In this document: positions 1-8,613 of the stretch, one piece after another
Numbering within the stretch: the first letter of the stretch is position 1
How the letters are laid out: every line of letters begins with the position of its first letter
Assembly (NCBI GenBank): GCA_017438745.1
Contig: JAFRUS010000088.1
Span: 62,001-126,000, forward strand
DNA length: 64,000 nucleotides
Source of the DNA: Oscillospiraceae bacterium
GTDB lineage: Bacteria; Bacillota; Clostridia; Oscillospirales; Ruminococcaceae
Reading direction: 5' to 3'
Notes under the pieces: generated by a model
Databases searched by the model: none
Told to the model about the DNA's origin: nothing
What the model saw: the letters and a program-made list of their open reading frames with translations, nothing else
Program-made: the position numbers and the translations under genes

Positions 1-1557
1 CTCGATATATTTTTTATCTACATTGTACTTGGCGATAGTCTCAAGTACGTCTTCTGCAAATCTTTTGTTTTTAAGGTGAAGCTTTGAGAAGTTGGAAGAG
101 ATCCTTACCGGTTCAATGCCTTTGCTTACCCATACGGAAATATCTTCGCAAACCTTTTCGAAAACGTAGAAGTCAAGTTCGGTGATGTATCCTTCGTCTT
201 CGAGAATAGGAATAAAGCTGAACGGAGGAATGAGTTTTCCATCATGCATCCATCGTACAAGAGCTTCACATCCGCAGAGCTTGTTCGTGGTCATATCCAC
301 CTTAGGCTGGTAGAAAACAAGAAATTCCTTGTTTTTGATGGCCTCCGAGAATTTTGCGATAGTTTCTTTTGCGTTGTGCTCCTTTTCGCTCATTTTCGGT
401 GTGTACCATACGCAGCTTGAGCTTGAAAGCTTTTTAGCCTCTTTAAGAGCAGTACGGGAATTCTCAACTGCATCCATTACACTCATGCCTTTTTCAAGCG
501 GACATACACCGCATCGGGAATATACTGTAACTTTCTGAACGCTGTCTTTGAAACGAACGTTCATGTCTATTTGTCTTAAATAGTCGGTTATAACAGGTAT
601 TCTGTCTATCTTATGAAGGGCGATGAATGAATCGCCGTTTACACGAGCAATGTATTCATGGTATCTTTTGCGAGATTTGTTTTTCTTCAGCTGGGAGGCA
701 TATTCAATCAGGAGCGCATCTCCGAAGCTTGTTCCAAGCTGCTGATTAAAGTACTGGAAGCCTTTTATATCGATACTCATTATAGCGTAGTTCGATAAGT
801 TTCTGCGCATAAACGGTTTATCACAGTAACCGAGGAAACAGTCAAAGTTTGGTATCTGTGTGAGCGGATCGATGTTGATGATCTCATGTGACAGCCTGAA
901 GCTGATTATCAGGCTGAACACTGAACATGCTATGAGAACCATCAGAAGTATAATAGCATGCATATATATTGCTTTTGTGTTGGACTCAAGATCAACTCTT
1001 GCTTCTTGGATGTCCTCCTGAAGCAGATTTTTGAAACTGCTCACATTATCATTTACTGAGTTGATGTAGTCTACAAGTGTATCCTGCATGTATTCGTGCA
1101 TCTCGTCATACTGACCGTTATGGCTCATTGAAAAGACGGTTTCCGAATCCATAAGGTAGTTGATAACGTTGGATGCAAGACTCTTGTATCGTATATCGTA
1201 TTTTGTGTCCTTGAATTCCTTGCGGAGCTCCTGGACTTCGCTCATAAGTTCTTTTTTATCTTTCTGAGCCTTTGATTCCAGACCGTTTTTCTCGCTGTCA
1301 GTTGTTGAGAGAACATGCTCAAAAATATAAGTCTGGTGTTCTGCAAGGTGACTTTCGATAGAATTGATCGTGTCAGTTCGTTTGGTTTCCCTGATCATAA
1401 GATCTGAGTACTGTGCGGTAATAGATTTGATACTGCTGCAAAGATGAAGTATTGAGAATACTGTAAAGACCGACAGCAAAATAACGGAAAGCCTAATTGC
1501 GAAAGACATTCGTTTCTTTTTAATAATCCCCTTGGATCTTTCTTTTATACGCTTCAT
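1..1557 (-). CDS. Membrane GGDEF/EAL domain protein, 3' end outside the window
   Basis: The minus-strand frame is open from ATG at 1557 to the window edge (519 codons), so the C-terminus is missing. Two hydrophobic segments (about residues 15-37 and 200-222) flank an extracytoplasmic helical region rich in charged residues, like a four-helix-bundle sensor. A GGDEF domain follows, but its signature reads N-G-D-S-F at residues 307-311, so cyclase activity is unlikely. An EAL domain begins about residue 410. Its E-A-L motif is at E431 in GCEALVRW and a metal-ligand Asn is in SSNFS, so c-di-GMP phosphodiesterase activity is plausible, but the later catalytic residues lie outside the window. The start codon overlaps the end of a possible upstream ORF by 4 bases, and AGAGGA lies just upstream. 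A strong minus-strand promoter lies at 1723-1752. Confidence 0.88.
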   Translation of the reverse strand, partial: MKRIKERSKGIIKKKRMSFAIRLSVILLSVFTVFSILHLCSSIKSITAQYSDLMIRETKRTDTINSIESHLAEHQTYIFEHVLSTTDSEKNGLESKAQKDKKELMSEVQELRKEFKDTKYDIRYKSLASNVINYLMDSETVFSMSHNGQYDEMHEYMQDTLVDYINSVNDNVSSFKNLLQEDIQEARVDLESNTKAIYMHAIILLMVLIACSVFSLIISFRLSHEIINIDPLTQIPNFDCFLGYCDKPFMRRNLSNYAIMSIDIKGFQYFNQQLGTSFGDALLIEYASQLKKNKSRKRYHEYIARVNGDSFIALHKIDRIPVITDYLRQIDMNVRFKDSVQKVTVYSRCGVCPLEKGMSVMDAVENSRTALKEAKKLSSSSCVWYTPKMSEKEHNAKETIAKFSEAIKNKEFLVFYQPKVDMTTNKLCGCEALVRWMHDGKLIPPFSFIPILEDEGYITELDFYVFEKVCEDISVWVSKGIEPVRISSNFSKLHLKNKRFAEDVLETIAKYNVDKKYIE

Positions 1558-1667
1558 AATTTCAGATCCTCTTTATCATAATCATAATTATAATCCAAAA
1601 CAATTCCCCGTGATAGTAAATTGCCGAAATAGCCGGCATTTAAAGTCCGTGTAACAAAAGCAGTCAT
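1554..1667 (-). CDS. Possible 37-residue leader ORF overlapping the GGDEF/EAL gene
   Basis: An ATG at 1667 is preceded by AGGGGA at a good distance. The frame runs 37 codons and ends in a TGA that shares ATGA with the start of the GGDEF/EAL gene. The peptide starts MTAFVTRTLNAGYF and ends in an Asp/Tyr-rich tail. I recognise no family. The 4-base overlap is typical of translational coupling, so it could be a leader peptide or a small protein, but it could also be chance. Its 5' end also lies in a hairpin (see the leader finding). Confidence 0.4.
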   Translation of the reverse strand: MTAFVTRTLNAGYFGNLLSRGIVLDYNYDYDKEDLKL

Positions 1668-1722
1668 AAATATCCCCTGTGATTAAGATGCTTTTGTAAC
1701 AATCATATTATTATTTACGTTA

Positions 1723-1752
1723 ATTATACATCATTTTATACGAATTTGTCAA
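1723..1752 (-). promoter_or_regulatory. Promoter of the GGDEF/EAL unit
   Basis: On the minus strand TTGACA (1747-1752) and TATAAT (1723-1728) are separated by 18 bases, which is a consensus sigma-A type promoter. It predicts a leader of about 160 bases before the GGDEF/EAL start. Confidence 0.75.
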
Positions 1753-1813
1753 GACAATATATTTCCAGTTTGTTTAAATATTAAAAAAATATTTGTATGT
1801 ATCTGAAGACGAT

Positions 1814-1852
1814 AAAAAAGCAGGTCTGTATATATATTCTTTACAGACCTGC
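1814..1852 (-). terminator. Terminator of the cyclophilin gene
   Basis: The arms GCAGGTCTGTA (1820-1830) and TACAGACCTGC (1842-1852) pair perfectly over 11 bp. On the minus strand they are followed by six T residues, about 100 bases after the cyclophilin stop codon. Confidence 0.85.
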
Positions 1853-1955
1853 CGTGAAATTTGTATGTATTATTCCTGATTAATTTTAACGAAGTTTGCA
1901 GCTTCATGTATCAGAAAAATTTATTAATGACTGAATATCATATAATAAAATGATA

Positions 1956-2837
1956 TTATTCTTCAGAAGCGTCGCTTTCTGTTGTTACCTCTTCTTCAGC
2001 TTCAGTGATAAGTTCTGTTTCTGCAGTTTCTTCATCAGCTGCTGTTTCTTCAGCTTCTGTAACTTCTGCTTCTTCACCTGCAACCTTGCCTGAGCTTATA
2101 ACGAACTCGTTCATTGTGAACTTAACTCTCGGGTTGCCCTTTTCATCAGGATCAATCATTTCTGCTTTAACGATCTGTACTGGTGTAAGAGGAATTGCTT
2201 CTTCATACATTGAGTTATAATCTCTTGGTACAGCGAGGAATGCGTCTACAACTTCCATACCGTCTGTAACTTCACCGAAAGCAGCGTAATTACCGTCAAG
2301 CTGTTTGCAGCTGTCATCATAGCAGATGAAGAACTGGCTTGATGCACTGTCAGGATCTGAGCTTCTTGCCATTGAAATAACGCCTCTTGTGTGGGAAAGC
2401 TTGTTCTCAACACCGTTGCTTGTAAATTCGCCCTTGATAGTGTCCTTGCTTCCGCCTGTACCGTTGCCGTTAGGATCGCCGCCCTGAGCCATGAAACCGT
2501 CTACTATTCTGTGGAAAGTAAGACCGTTGTAAAAGCCGTCGTTTACAAGTTTTTCAAAGTTTTTACATGTAATTGGTGCATATTCAGGATAAAGAGTAAT
2601 AATGAAGTCTCTTCTGTCTGTAACATCAGCAACAACAGGTTCGAGAGCTTCAGTTGCTACAGGTTCTGCAGCAGCTGGTGCTTCTTCTGTTTCAGCTGTA
2701 TCTTCAGCTTCTGTGACTGCTTCAGTCTGTGCCGGATCTTTGTCTGCTGTAGTTGTTGTTCCTTCAGGACCACATCCTGTAACTGCTGCTGAAAGCATAG
2801 CAAAGGCTGCTAAAAAAGCTGTAAATTTCTTATACAT
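1956..2837 (-). CDS. Cyclophilin-type peptidyl-prolyl isomerase lipoprotein
   Basis: This 293-residue protein has a lipoprotein signal (charged start, hydrophobic core, lipobox ending in Cys22 of AVTGCG), so it should be anchored outside the membrane and help extracellular proteins fold. After a Glu/Thr/Ala-rich linker, residues of about 75-230 form a cyclophilin domain with FHRIVDGFMAQGGDPNGNG, the typical active-site Arg and Gln segment, and SSQFFI. An acidic Glu/Thr-rich tail follows. Both acidic segments are low complexity. The RBS AAGGAG precedes the ATG. The transcript starts near 3006, so its leader carries a GC-rich double-hairpin repeat. Confidence 0.93.
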   Translation of the reverse strand: MYKKFTAFLAAFAMLSAAVTGCGPEGTTTTADKDPAQTEAVTEAEDTAETEEAPAAAEPVATEALEPVVADVTDRRDFIITLYPEYAPITCKNFEKLVNDGFYNGLTFHRIVDGFMAQGGDPNGNGTGGSKDTIKGEFTSNGVENKLSHTRGVISMARSSDPDSASSQFFICYDDSCKQLDGNYAAFGEVTDGMEVVDAFLAVPRDYNSMYEEAIPLTPVQIVKAEMIDPDEKGNPRVKFTMNEFVISSGKVAGEEAEVTEAEETAADEETAETELITEAEEEVTTESDASEE

Positions 2838-2920
2838 TAATAATCTGCTCCTTAATAAATTGAATTAAACTTTTGTTTTTTAAGAAAACGCTGATTTATT
2901 TGTAATTCATCCTGGGGGAC

Positions 2921-2979
2921 CGGGGCGAAGCCCCGCAAATTCCTCCAATCGTAAATCCGGCGAAGCCGGATTTACGATT
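2921..2979. repeat. GC-rich double-hairpin element, copy 1
   Basis: The first hairpin is CGGGGC-GAA-GCCCCG (2921-2935). The second (2947-2979) has perfect 15-bp arms around loop GAA, with core ATCCGGC/GCCGGAT. It lies in the cyclophilin leader, upstream of the pyrH promoter. The same two-hairpin design recurs at 30834-30886 and, degenerate, at 36146-36203; 3911-3925 has only the first hairpin. Confidence 0.8.
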
Positions 2980-3012
2980 TAATCAATGTTTCCTAAGTTT
3001 CACACGATTTAT

Positions 3013-3041
3013 ATTATACTTCAGATAACAACACAAGTCAA
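3013..3041 (-). promoter_or_regulatory. Promoter of the cyclophilin gene
   Basis: On the minus strand TTGACT (3036-3041), a 17-base spacer and TATAAT (3013-3018). It predicts a leader of about 165 bases that contains the double-hairpin repeat. Confidence 0.75.
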
Positions 3042-3104
3042 TGATAAATGAATGAAAAGAAGATGAAAAATCTAGAAAGGGTAATAAAAAAATAATATTA
3101 ACTA

Positions 3105-3133
3105 TTTACATCTTCAATGATATACGCTATAAT
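3105..3133 (+). promoter_or_regulatory. Promoter of the pyrH operon
   Basis: TTTACA (3105-3110), a 17-base spacer and TATAAT (3128-3133). No other good plus-strand promoter was noticed before dxr, so it may serve the whole housekeeping operon. Confidence 0.7.
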
Positions 3134-3167
3134 TAATAGAGTATGAAATTTTGGTGAGGTGCTCATA

Positions 3168-3875
3168 ATGGAGAGAAAATATGATCGTATACTTATAAAA
3201 CTCAGCGGCGAGGCGCTTGCAGGCAGCAAGTCAACAGGCCTTGATTTTGATGTTATTGCAAACATCTGCAGAAGCATCAAGAAAGCTGCTGATACAGGAG
3301 CTCAGATCGGCATCGTAGTCGGTGGCGGTAACTTCTGGAGAGGACGTTCATGCGGAGATATGGACAGACTGACAGCCGATCACATCGGTATGCTCGCAAC
3401 AGCAATGAATGCACTTACAGTAGGAGATACACTCAGAAGTCTTGGCGTTGATGTCAGAGTTCAGACAGCTATCAATATGGCTGAAGTAGCAGAACCGCTT
3501 ATCATCAACAAGGCTATCAGACATCTTGAAAAGGGAAAAGTAGTTATATTCGGCTGCGGAACAGGTAATCCGTTCTTCTCAACTGATACAGCTGCGGTTC
3601 TCAGAGCAATGGAAACAAAGTGTGACATCGTCTTCAAGGCAACAATGGTTGACGGTGTTTATGACAAGGATCCTCACAAGTATGATGACGCTGTCAAGTA
3701 TGACAAACTATCATTTACTGAAGTACTTGAAAAGAATCTTGCAGTTATGGATTCAACAGCAGCTTCAATGTGCAGGGATAACAAGATGCCTGTACTCGTA
3801 TTCGATCTCGGCAGACCGGACAACATCGTTGATGCCGTTCTCGGTAAGAATGTCGGCACAGTAGTTGAAGCTTAA
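3168..3875 (+). CDS. pyrH: UMP kinase
   Basis: Phosphorylates UMP to UDP with ATP in the cytoplasm, for pyrimidine nucleotide synthesis. The 235-residue protein has the bacterial UMP kinase pattern: KLSGEAL near the N-terminus, the glycine-rich [21 protein letters not shown], and [13 protein letters not shown] in the nucleotide-binding region. I start it at ATG 3168, because GAGGTG lies 8 bases upstream; an in-frame GTG at 3159 would sit inside that RBS. It is the first gene of a run that continues with frr and uppS, the usual Firmicute order. Confidence 0.97.
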   Translation: MERKYDRILIKLSGEALAGSKSTGLDFDVIANICRSIKKAADTGAQIGIVVGGGNFWRGRSCGDMDRLTADHIGMLATAMNALTVGDTLRSLGVDVRVQTAINMAEVAEPLIINKAIRHLEKGKVVIFGCGTGNPFFSTDTAAVLRAMETKCDIVFKATMVDGVYDKDPHKYDDAVKYDKLSFTEVLEKNLAVMDSTAASMCRDNKMPVLVFDLGRPDNIVDAVLGKNVGTVVEA

Positions 3876-3910
3876 TAAAACGCAGAACTATTCATAAATC
3901 AGTGGGGGAA

Positions 3911-3925
3911 CGGGGAATCGCCCCG
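3911..3925. repeat. GC-rich hairpin element, short copy
   Basis: CGGGG and CCCCG arms around AATCG, preceded by ATAAATCAGTGGGGG, which resembles the entry sequence of the copies at 30.8 and 36.1 kb. The second hairpin is missing. It lies between pyrH and frr, inside an operon. Confidence 0.6.
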
Positions 3926-3994
3926 AAGATATCCTGACTGAATATTATTCAAGTTAAATTTAGTTTTATAATCAATAGAAAAGAGGAGAAAAAT

Positions 3995-4549
3995 ATGAAA
4001 GATACAATAAATGCAGCTAAGGAAAAAATGCAGAAAACTATCGATGCACTTTCAAGAGAATATGTTACTATAAGAGCAGGACGTGCTAACCCTGATCTTC
4101 TCAACAGAGTTCAGGCTGAATACTACGGAACAATGACTCCTGTAAGCCAGCTTGCACAGATCAAGGTTTCAGAAGGACGTACACTCGTTATCACTCCTTA
4201 CGATGCATCTGCATTCAAGTCAATCGAAAAGGCTATCCTTGCTTCAGATATCGGTATCACACCTATAAATGACGGTAAGGCTATCCGTCTTACAGTTCCT
4301 CAGCCAACTGAAGAAAAGCGTAAGGAACTCTGCAAGACAGTTAAGAAGTACGGCGAAGAAGCCAAGGTATCTGTTCGTGCAGTAAGACGTGATACAATGG
4401 ATAAATTCAAGACAATGAAGAAGAATTCAGAGATCACTGAAGATGATCTCAAGCAGTGCGAAAATGATCTTCAGAAGGTCGTTGACAAGTTCTGTGCTGA
4501 GATCGACACTCTGGTTGCAGAAAAAGAAAAGGAAGTTACAACTATCTGA
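3995..4549 (+). CDS. frr: Ribosome recycling factor
   Basis: Works with EF-G to split the post-termination ribosome so that it can be reused. The 184-residue length is normal for the family. The conserved N-terminal segment YVTIRAGRANPDLL, the hinge region LVITPYD and the C-terminal helices (DKFKTMKKNSEITEDDL) are present. RBS AGAGGAG precedes the ATG. It is followed 17 bases later by uppS and preceded by pyrH, the standard arrangement. Confidence 0.97.
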   Translation: MKDTINAAKEKMQKTIDALSREYVTIRAGRANPDLLNRVQAEYYGTMTPVSQLAQIKVSEGRTLVITPYDASAFKSIEKAILASDIGITPINDGKAIRLTVPQPTEEKRKELCKTVKKYGEEAKVSVRAVRRDTMDKFKTMKKNSEITEDDLKQCENDLQKVVDKFCAEIDTLVAEKEKEVTTI

Positions 4550-4566
4550 TCAGTGACAGGAGAAAT

Positions 4567-5298
4567 ATGGCTAAAAAAGATAATAACAAAAGGGATCTTC
4601 CTGAGATCCTTCCTGAACATATAGGATTCATCATGGACGGTAACGGCAGATGGGCTAAAAAGCGTATGATGCCGCGTACATTCGGTCATGCCGAAGGCGG
4701 AAAGACTTTTGAAAAGATTGTCCGTTATTGTCGTGATATCGGTATTAAATATATTTCATTCTATGCTTTTTCAACTGAGAACTGGAAAAGATCAAGCGAT
4801 GAGATCTCAGCGCTTATGGTGCTTTTCAAGCAGTATCTCGCAAAGGTACAGAATTACTACAAGGAAGAAGTTCGCATGGTATTCATAGGTGACCGTTCAG
4901 CGTTCGCACCTGAACTGATCGAACTTATGAACAAGGTCGAGAATGATACCAAGGACTACGACAAGATGACAATGATCGTCGCTCTGAATTACGGCGGACG
5001 TGATGAGATCAGAAATGCAGCTAAGAAGATTGCTGCCAGCGTGCAGAAGGGTGAGCTCAGTATTGATGATATCACTGAGCAGACAGTTGCTGACAATCTC
5101 TATACAAAGGGAATTCCTGACGTCGATCTTCTGATCAGACCAAGCGGAGAATTACGAACATCCAACTTCCTCATCTGGCAGTGTGCCTACGCTGAGCTTT
5201 ATTTCTCAGATGTTCTCTGGCCTGATTTCCTGCCTGATGAACTGGATAAAGCGTTATGGGCTTATGCCGGCAGACAGAGACGCTTCGGAGGTGTCTGA
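4567..5298 (+). CDS. uppS: Undecaprenyl diphosphate synthase
   Basis: Cis-prenyltransferase that extends farnesyl diphosphate with isopentenyl diphosphate to make the C55 carrier lipid of cell-wall synthesis. The 243-residue protein shows HIGFIMDGNGRWAKKR with the catalytic Asp, FYAFSTENWKR, ALNYGGRDEI, and the substrate-binding DLLIRPSGELRTSNFL ending in the RRFGGV tail. AGGAG lies just upstream of the ATG. It sits immediately before cdsA, which is read from a TTG 3 bases after the uppS stop, so the two are probably translationally coupled. Confidence 0.97.
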   Translation: MAKKDNNKRDLPEILPEHIGFIMDGNGRWAKKRMMPRTFGHAEGGKTFEKIVRYCRDIGIKYISFYAFSTENWKRSSDEISALMVLFKQYLAKVQNYYKEEVRMVFIGDRSAFAPELIELMNKVENDTKDYDKMTMIVALNYGGRDEIRNAAKKIAASVQKGELSIDDITEQTVADNLYTKGIPDVDLLIRPSGELRTSNFLIWQCAYAELYFSDVLWPDFLPDELDKALWAYAGRQRRFGGV

Positions 5299-5301
5299 TC
5301 A

Positions 5302-6123
5302 TTGCTTACAAGAATAATATCTGCAGTTGTCGCTGCTGCCATCGGAATAACAATTATAGTATTTGCTGATACACCAGCGCTTCCAGCTGCTGTCGCACTT
5401 CTTTCTATGCTTGGTGTTTTTGAGCTTTACAGGGCAGACAGCTGTCATGAAAACAGGTTTATGACAGCCATCGCACTTGCTTTTTCCGGAGTTTATCCTT
5501 TTCTTGTTCTGTACGGAAGTGAGCGCATAATATTGCTTGTCACTACTGCAGTGATAATGGCTCTGTTTGCTTCCTACATGCTTTACTACAAAAAAATGAG
5601 CTTCGAAAAGCTTTCATTTGCAGTTCTGGTACCTGTTCTTATGAGCCTTTCTATGGCAAGTCTGTGCAAGCTCAATGTTCTGACGGAAAAACACGGTAAG
5701 GTGCTTCTGCTTCTTACTCTGTGCGGAGCATGGATCGCTGATTCAGCTGCTTATTTTACCGGGACATTTCTCGGAAAGCATAAACTTTGTCCTGAGATAA
5801 GTCCTAAGAAAACTGTTGAAGGATTTATCGGTGGTGTCGTTTTTGACGGTTTATTCTTTGTAGTTTTTAATTTGGTATACGTTTCCTTTTTTGCAAAGGA
5901 TTGCGGAGTAAACTATCTTATATCATTTTTCCTTGGTATGATATGTGCAGCGCTCGGTACTTTAGGTGATCTTACAGCATCGCTTATCAAGCGCCAGTGC
6001 GGTATCAAGGACTACGGAAAGATCATGCCGGGACACGGCGGATTTATGGACCGTTTCGACAGCGTCCTCTTTGTTGCTCCGTTTATGTATGCATATTTAT
6101 CAGTTATGGAAATGTATTTCTGA
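5302..6123 (+). CDS. cdsA: Phosphatidate cytidylyltransferase
   Basis: Makes CDP-diacylglycerol from phosphatidic acid and CTP in the membrane, the branch point of phospholipid synthesis. The 273-residue protein is hydrophobic, with about seven or eight membrane segments. It carries the C-terminal family signature: GDLTASLIKRQCGIKD followed by KIMPGHGGFMDRFDS, with metal-binding Asp residues. The start is TTG 5302, with GGAGGTG ending 9 bases upstream inside the uppS end. A hairpin with a short T-rich tail follows the gene. Confidence 0.95.
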   Translation: MLTRIISAVVAAAIGITIIVFADTPALPAAVALLSMLGVFELYRADSCHENRFMTAIALAFSGVYPFLVLYGSERIILLVTTAVIMALFASYMLYYKKMSFEKLSFAVLVPVLMSLSMASLCKLNVLTEKHGKVLLLLTLCGAWIADSAAYFTGTFLGKHKLCPEISPKKTVEGFIGGVVFDGLFFVVFNLVYVSFFAKDCGVNYLISFFLGMICAALGTLGDLTASLIKRQCGIKDYGKIMPGHGGFMDRFDSVLFVAPFMYAYLSVMEMYF

Positions 6124-6168
6124 TACCTGTGGTACAGACATACAGGCATTATTATGACATATTACGAG

Positions 6169-6195
6169 GGCTAACAACAAAAATTGTTAGCCTTT
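6169..6195 (+). terminator. Terminator-like hairpin between cdsA and dxr
   Basis: GGCTAACAA (6169-6177) and TTGTTAGCC (6184-6192) pair over 9 bp around CAAAAA, followed by TTTGAATTTT. The U-run is broken, so it may act as a partial terminator or an mRNA stabiliser inside the operon. Confidence 0.55.
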
Positions 6196-6229
6196 GAATT
6201 TTCTAATTAGATTTTTGGAGGAAATGATA

Positions 6230-7372
6230 ATGAAAAGGGTATCTGTGTTAGGTTCTACCGGATCTATCGGACTTCAGTCCATGGATGTTGCCCGCAAGCA
6301 CGGACTTGATATTCAGGCTCTTGCTGCAAACAGCAATTACAAAAAGCTTGCTGAACAGGCAAGAGAATTTTCACCTGAAATGGTGTGTATCTTCGATGAA
6401 CAGTATTACAGCGCTCTGAAATCAGAACTTGCTGATACAAACGTAAAGGTGCTCTGCGGCATGGATGGTCTCTGTGAGATCGCTGCTGACAAGGGCAACG
6501 ATATTGTACTCAATTCCGTTGTCGGAATGGTAGGCCTTCTGCCTACGCTTACTGCTATCGAAAACGGCAAGGACATTGCTCTTGCCAACAAGGAAACTCT
6601 TGTGGCAGGCGGCAGAATCGTTATGGATGCAGCTGCTGAAAAGGGAATAAAGATATACCCGGTCGATTCCGAACACTCGGCTATTTTTCAGTGTCTTCAG
6701 GGTAACAGCATGAACCGTATAAGCAAGATCATCCTTACGGCTTCAGGCGGACCTTTCTTCGGAAAGAAAAAGGAAGATCTTGAAAATGTTACTGTAGCTG
6801 ATGCACTCAATCATCCTAACTGGAGCATGGGTAATAAAATTACCATCGATTCAAGTACACTTATGAACAAGGGCTTTGAATTCATTGAAGCCAAGTGGCT
6901 GTTTAACCTTGAACCAGATCAGATCGAAGTGGTTGTACACAGACAGAGCGTGCTTCATTCTGCTGTACAGTTCGAGGACTTTTCAGTTATCGGACAGATG
7001 GGTGTGCCGGATATGAGGATACCGATACAGTATGCTCTTCTCTATCCTGAGAGAAAGGAATGCCCGACAAAGCCGCTTTCACTTACTGACTACGGTACAC
7101 TTACTTTCGAAAAGCCTGACCTTGAAACATTTGACTGCCTTGCTCTCTGCATTGAGGCGATAACAAAGGGCGGTGCTTATCCGTGTATTGTAAATGCAGC
7201 AAATGAAGTCGCTGTAAGCCTTTTCCTTAACGGAAAGATCCGTTTCCTTCAGATAGGAGAACTCGTAAGAAGTGCCTATGAGCATTTCAGATTTAAAGAA
7301 ATAAATAATTATGAAGACGTTATTGCTGCTGATACAGCCGCAAGAGAATACGTAAGAAATATCGTGGAATAA
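6230..7372 (+). CDS. dxr: 1-deoxy-D-xylulose-5-phosphate reductoisomerase
   Basis: Second step of the MEP isoprenoid pathway: rearranges and reduces DXP to 2-C-methyl-D-erythritol 4-phosphate with NADPH. The 380-residue protein starts with the nucleotide-binding VLGSTGSIGLQS. The NKETLV segment, the metal-binding VDSEHSAIFQCL and SGGPFF are present, followed by HPNWSMGNKITIDSSTLMNKG and the C-terminal VNAANEVAV. I choose ATG 6230 because GGAGG lies 8 bases upstream; the in-frame ATG at 6224 is too close to it. ispG of the same pathway lies two genes downstream. Confidence 0.97.
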   Translation: MKRVSVLGSTGSIGLQSMDVARKHGLDIQALAANSNYKKLAEQAREFSPEMVCIFDEQYYSALKSELADTNVKVLCGMDGLCEIAADKGNDIVLNSVVGMVGLLPTLTAIENGKDIALANKETLVAGGRIVMDAAAEKGIKIYPVDSEHSAIFQCLQGNSMNRISKIILTASGGPFFGKKKEDLENVTVADALNHPNWSMGNKITIDSSTLMNKGFEFIEAKWLFNLEPDQIEVVVHRQSVLHSAVQFEDFSVIGQMGVPDMRIPIQYALLYPERKECPTKPLSLTDYGTLTFEKPDLETFDCLALCIEAITKGGAYPCIVNAANEVAVSLFLNGKIRFLQIGELVRSAYEHFRFKEINNYEDVIAADTAAREYVRNIVE

Positions 7373-7387
7373 AAAAAGAGGAAAGAA

Positions 7388-8509
7388 ATGAATATTATCA
7401 ACATACTTATTGCCTTACTCATGTTCAGTTTCTTAGTAGCTTTTCATGAGTTCGGACATTTCGCCGTTGCAAAACTTTGCGGCATCAAGGTCAATAAATT
7501 TGCTATAGGAATGGGACCGAGTATTTTCAAATTCGTCAAAGGCGAAACTGAATACTCACTCAGACTGTTTCCGGTAGGCGGATTCTGTGCAATGGAAGGT
7601 GAGGACGACGACAGTGATGACTGCCGTGCGTTCAGAAAAAAGCCTGTAAGACACAGAATGGCTGTTGTGGTTGCAGGACCTGTAATGAATCTTATTCTCG
7701 GATTCCTTATTGCTGTATTTACAGCAGGTTTCATTTCAGATGTGATAAAAACCAATACTGTACGTGAGTTTTATCCGGGTGCTGAGAGTTCACAGACCGG
7801 TCTTATGGTTGGAGACGAGATCCTCAGCATGGATGGCATGCATATTTTTACGACCAGTGATATAAACTACAAATTTGCAAACAGCAAAGACGGGGTTTTT
7901 GATCTTGTTGTAAAGCGTGACGGTAATAAAGTAGTTCTTGATAATGTAAAATTCTACAGAAAATATTATTACTATATTGAAGCTGCAACCGATGAGATCC
8001 CATACGAACACTATGTAACTTTCGATACAAAGGAAGAGTATGACGGTGATGAGGAACTGAAGGAAGCGGAAACAAACGTTGACTTTAAGGTGCGCAGAGT
8101 TGAAAGCAAGAACTTTTTCAATGTTATGAGCTTCGGATTCAGAGATACTATCAGCACTGCAAGACTTATCTGGATCTCATTTATTGATCTTGTAAGAGGT
8201 CAGTACGGATTAAACGATCTTTCAGGTCCTGTAGGCATTGTATCAGCTATAGGAACAGTCAGAGCATACGGCCTTGACAGTCTTATGTCACTTATTATGA
8301 TGATCTCGGTAAACCTCGGTATCTTCAATCTTCTGCCTCTTCCTGCTCTTGACGGCGGCAGACTGGTATTCCTTATAATCGAAGGAATAAGAAGAAAACC
8401 TGTTCCGCCTGAAAAGGAAGGCATGGTTCACTTTGTAGGTATAGCCTGCCTGATGGTGCTCATGGTCATCATAACAGTGGGAGACATTTCAAAGATCTTT
8501 TCCAGGTGA
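7388..8509 (+). CDS. rseP: RseP-family site-2 zinc metalloprotease
   Basis: Intramembrane protease that cuts transmembrane substrates such as anti-sigma factors or leftover signal peptides. The 373-residue protein has HEFGH at residues 20-24 in the first membrane helix (zinc ligands and catalytic Glu), a PDZ-like region around residues 120-185, and the third zinc-ligand motif NLLPLPALDGGRL in a C-terminal membrane segment. There are about four membrane helices. The substrate cannot be read from the sequence. It lies 15 bases after dxr, as in many Firmicutes (dxr-rseP-ispG). Confidence 0.95.
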   Translation: MNIINILIALLMFSFLVAFHEFGHFAVAKLCGIKVNKFAIGMGPSIFKFVKGETEYSLRLFPVGGFCAMEGEDDDSDDCRAFRKKPVRHRMAVVVAGPVMNLILGFLIAVFTAGFISDVIKTNTVREFYPGAESSQTGLMVGDEILSMDGMHIFTTSDINYKFANSKDGVFDLVVKRDGNKVVLDNVKFYRKYYYYIEAATDEIPYEHYVTFDTKEEYDGDEELKEAETNVDFKVRRVESKNFFNVMSFGFRDTISTARLIWISFIDLVRGQYGLNDLSGPVGIVSAIGTVRAYGLDSLMSLIMMISVNLGIFNLLPLPALDGGRLVFLIIEGIRRKPVPPEKEGMVHFVGIACLMVLMVIITVGDISKIFSR

Positions 8510-8613
8510 TACAGCAAACATAGTTTGCGGATCTGCAGGACAATAATAATTATCAAGTTACAGTGAAAGTAATATTCTTTTTCAGTTCACTGTGATTCCG
8601 GAGGTTTTTTCAG

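Noticed and set aside
1558-1716. c-di-GMP riboswitch in the GGDEF/EAL leader
   Set aside because: The leader has a hairpin but no GCAAA-type or tetraloop-receptor pattern of the known classes.
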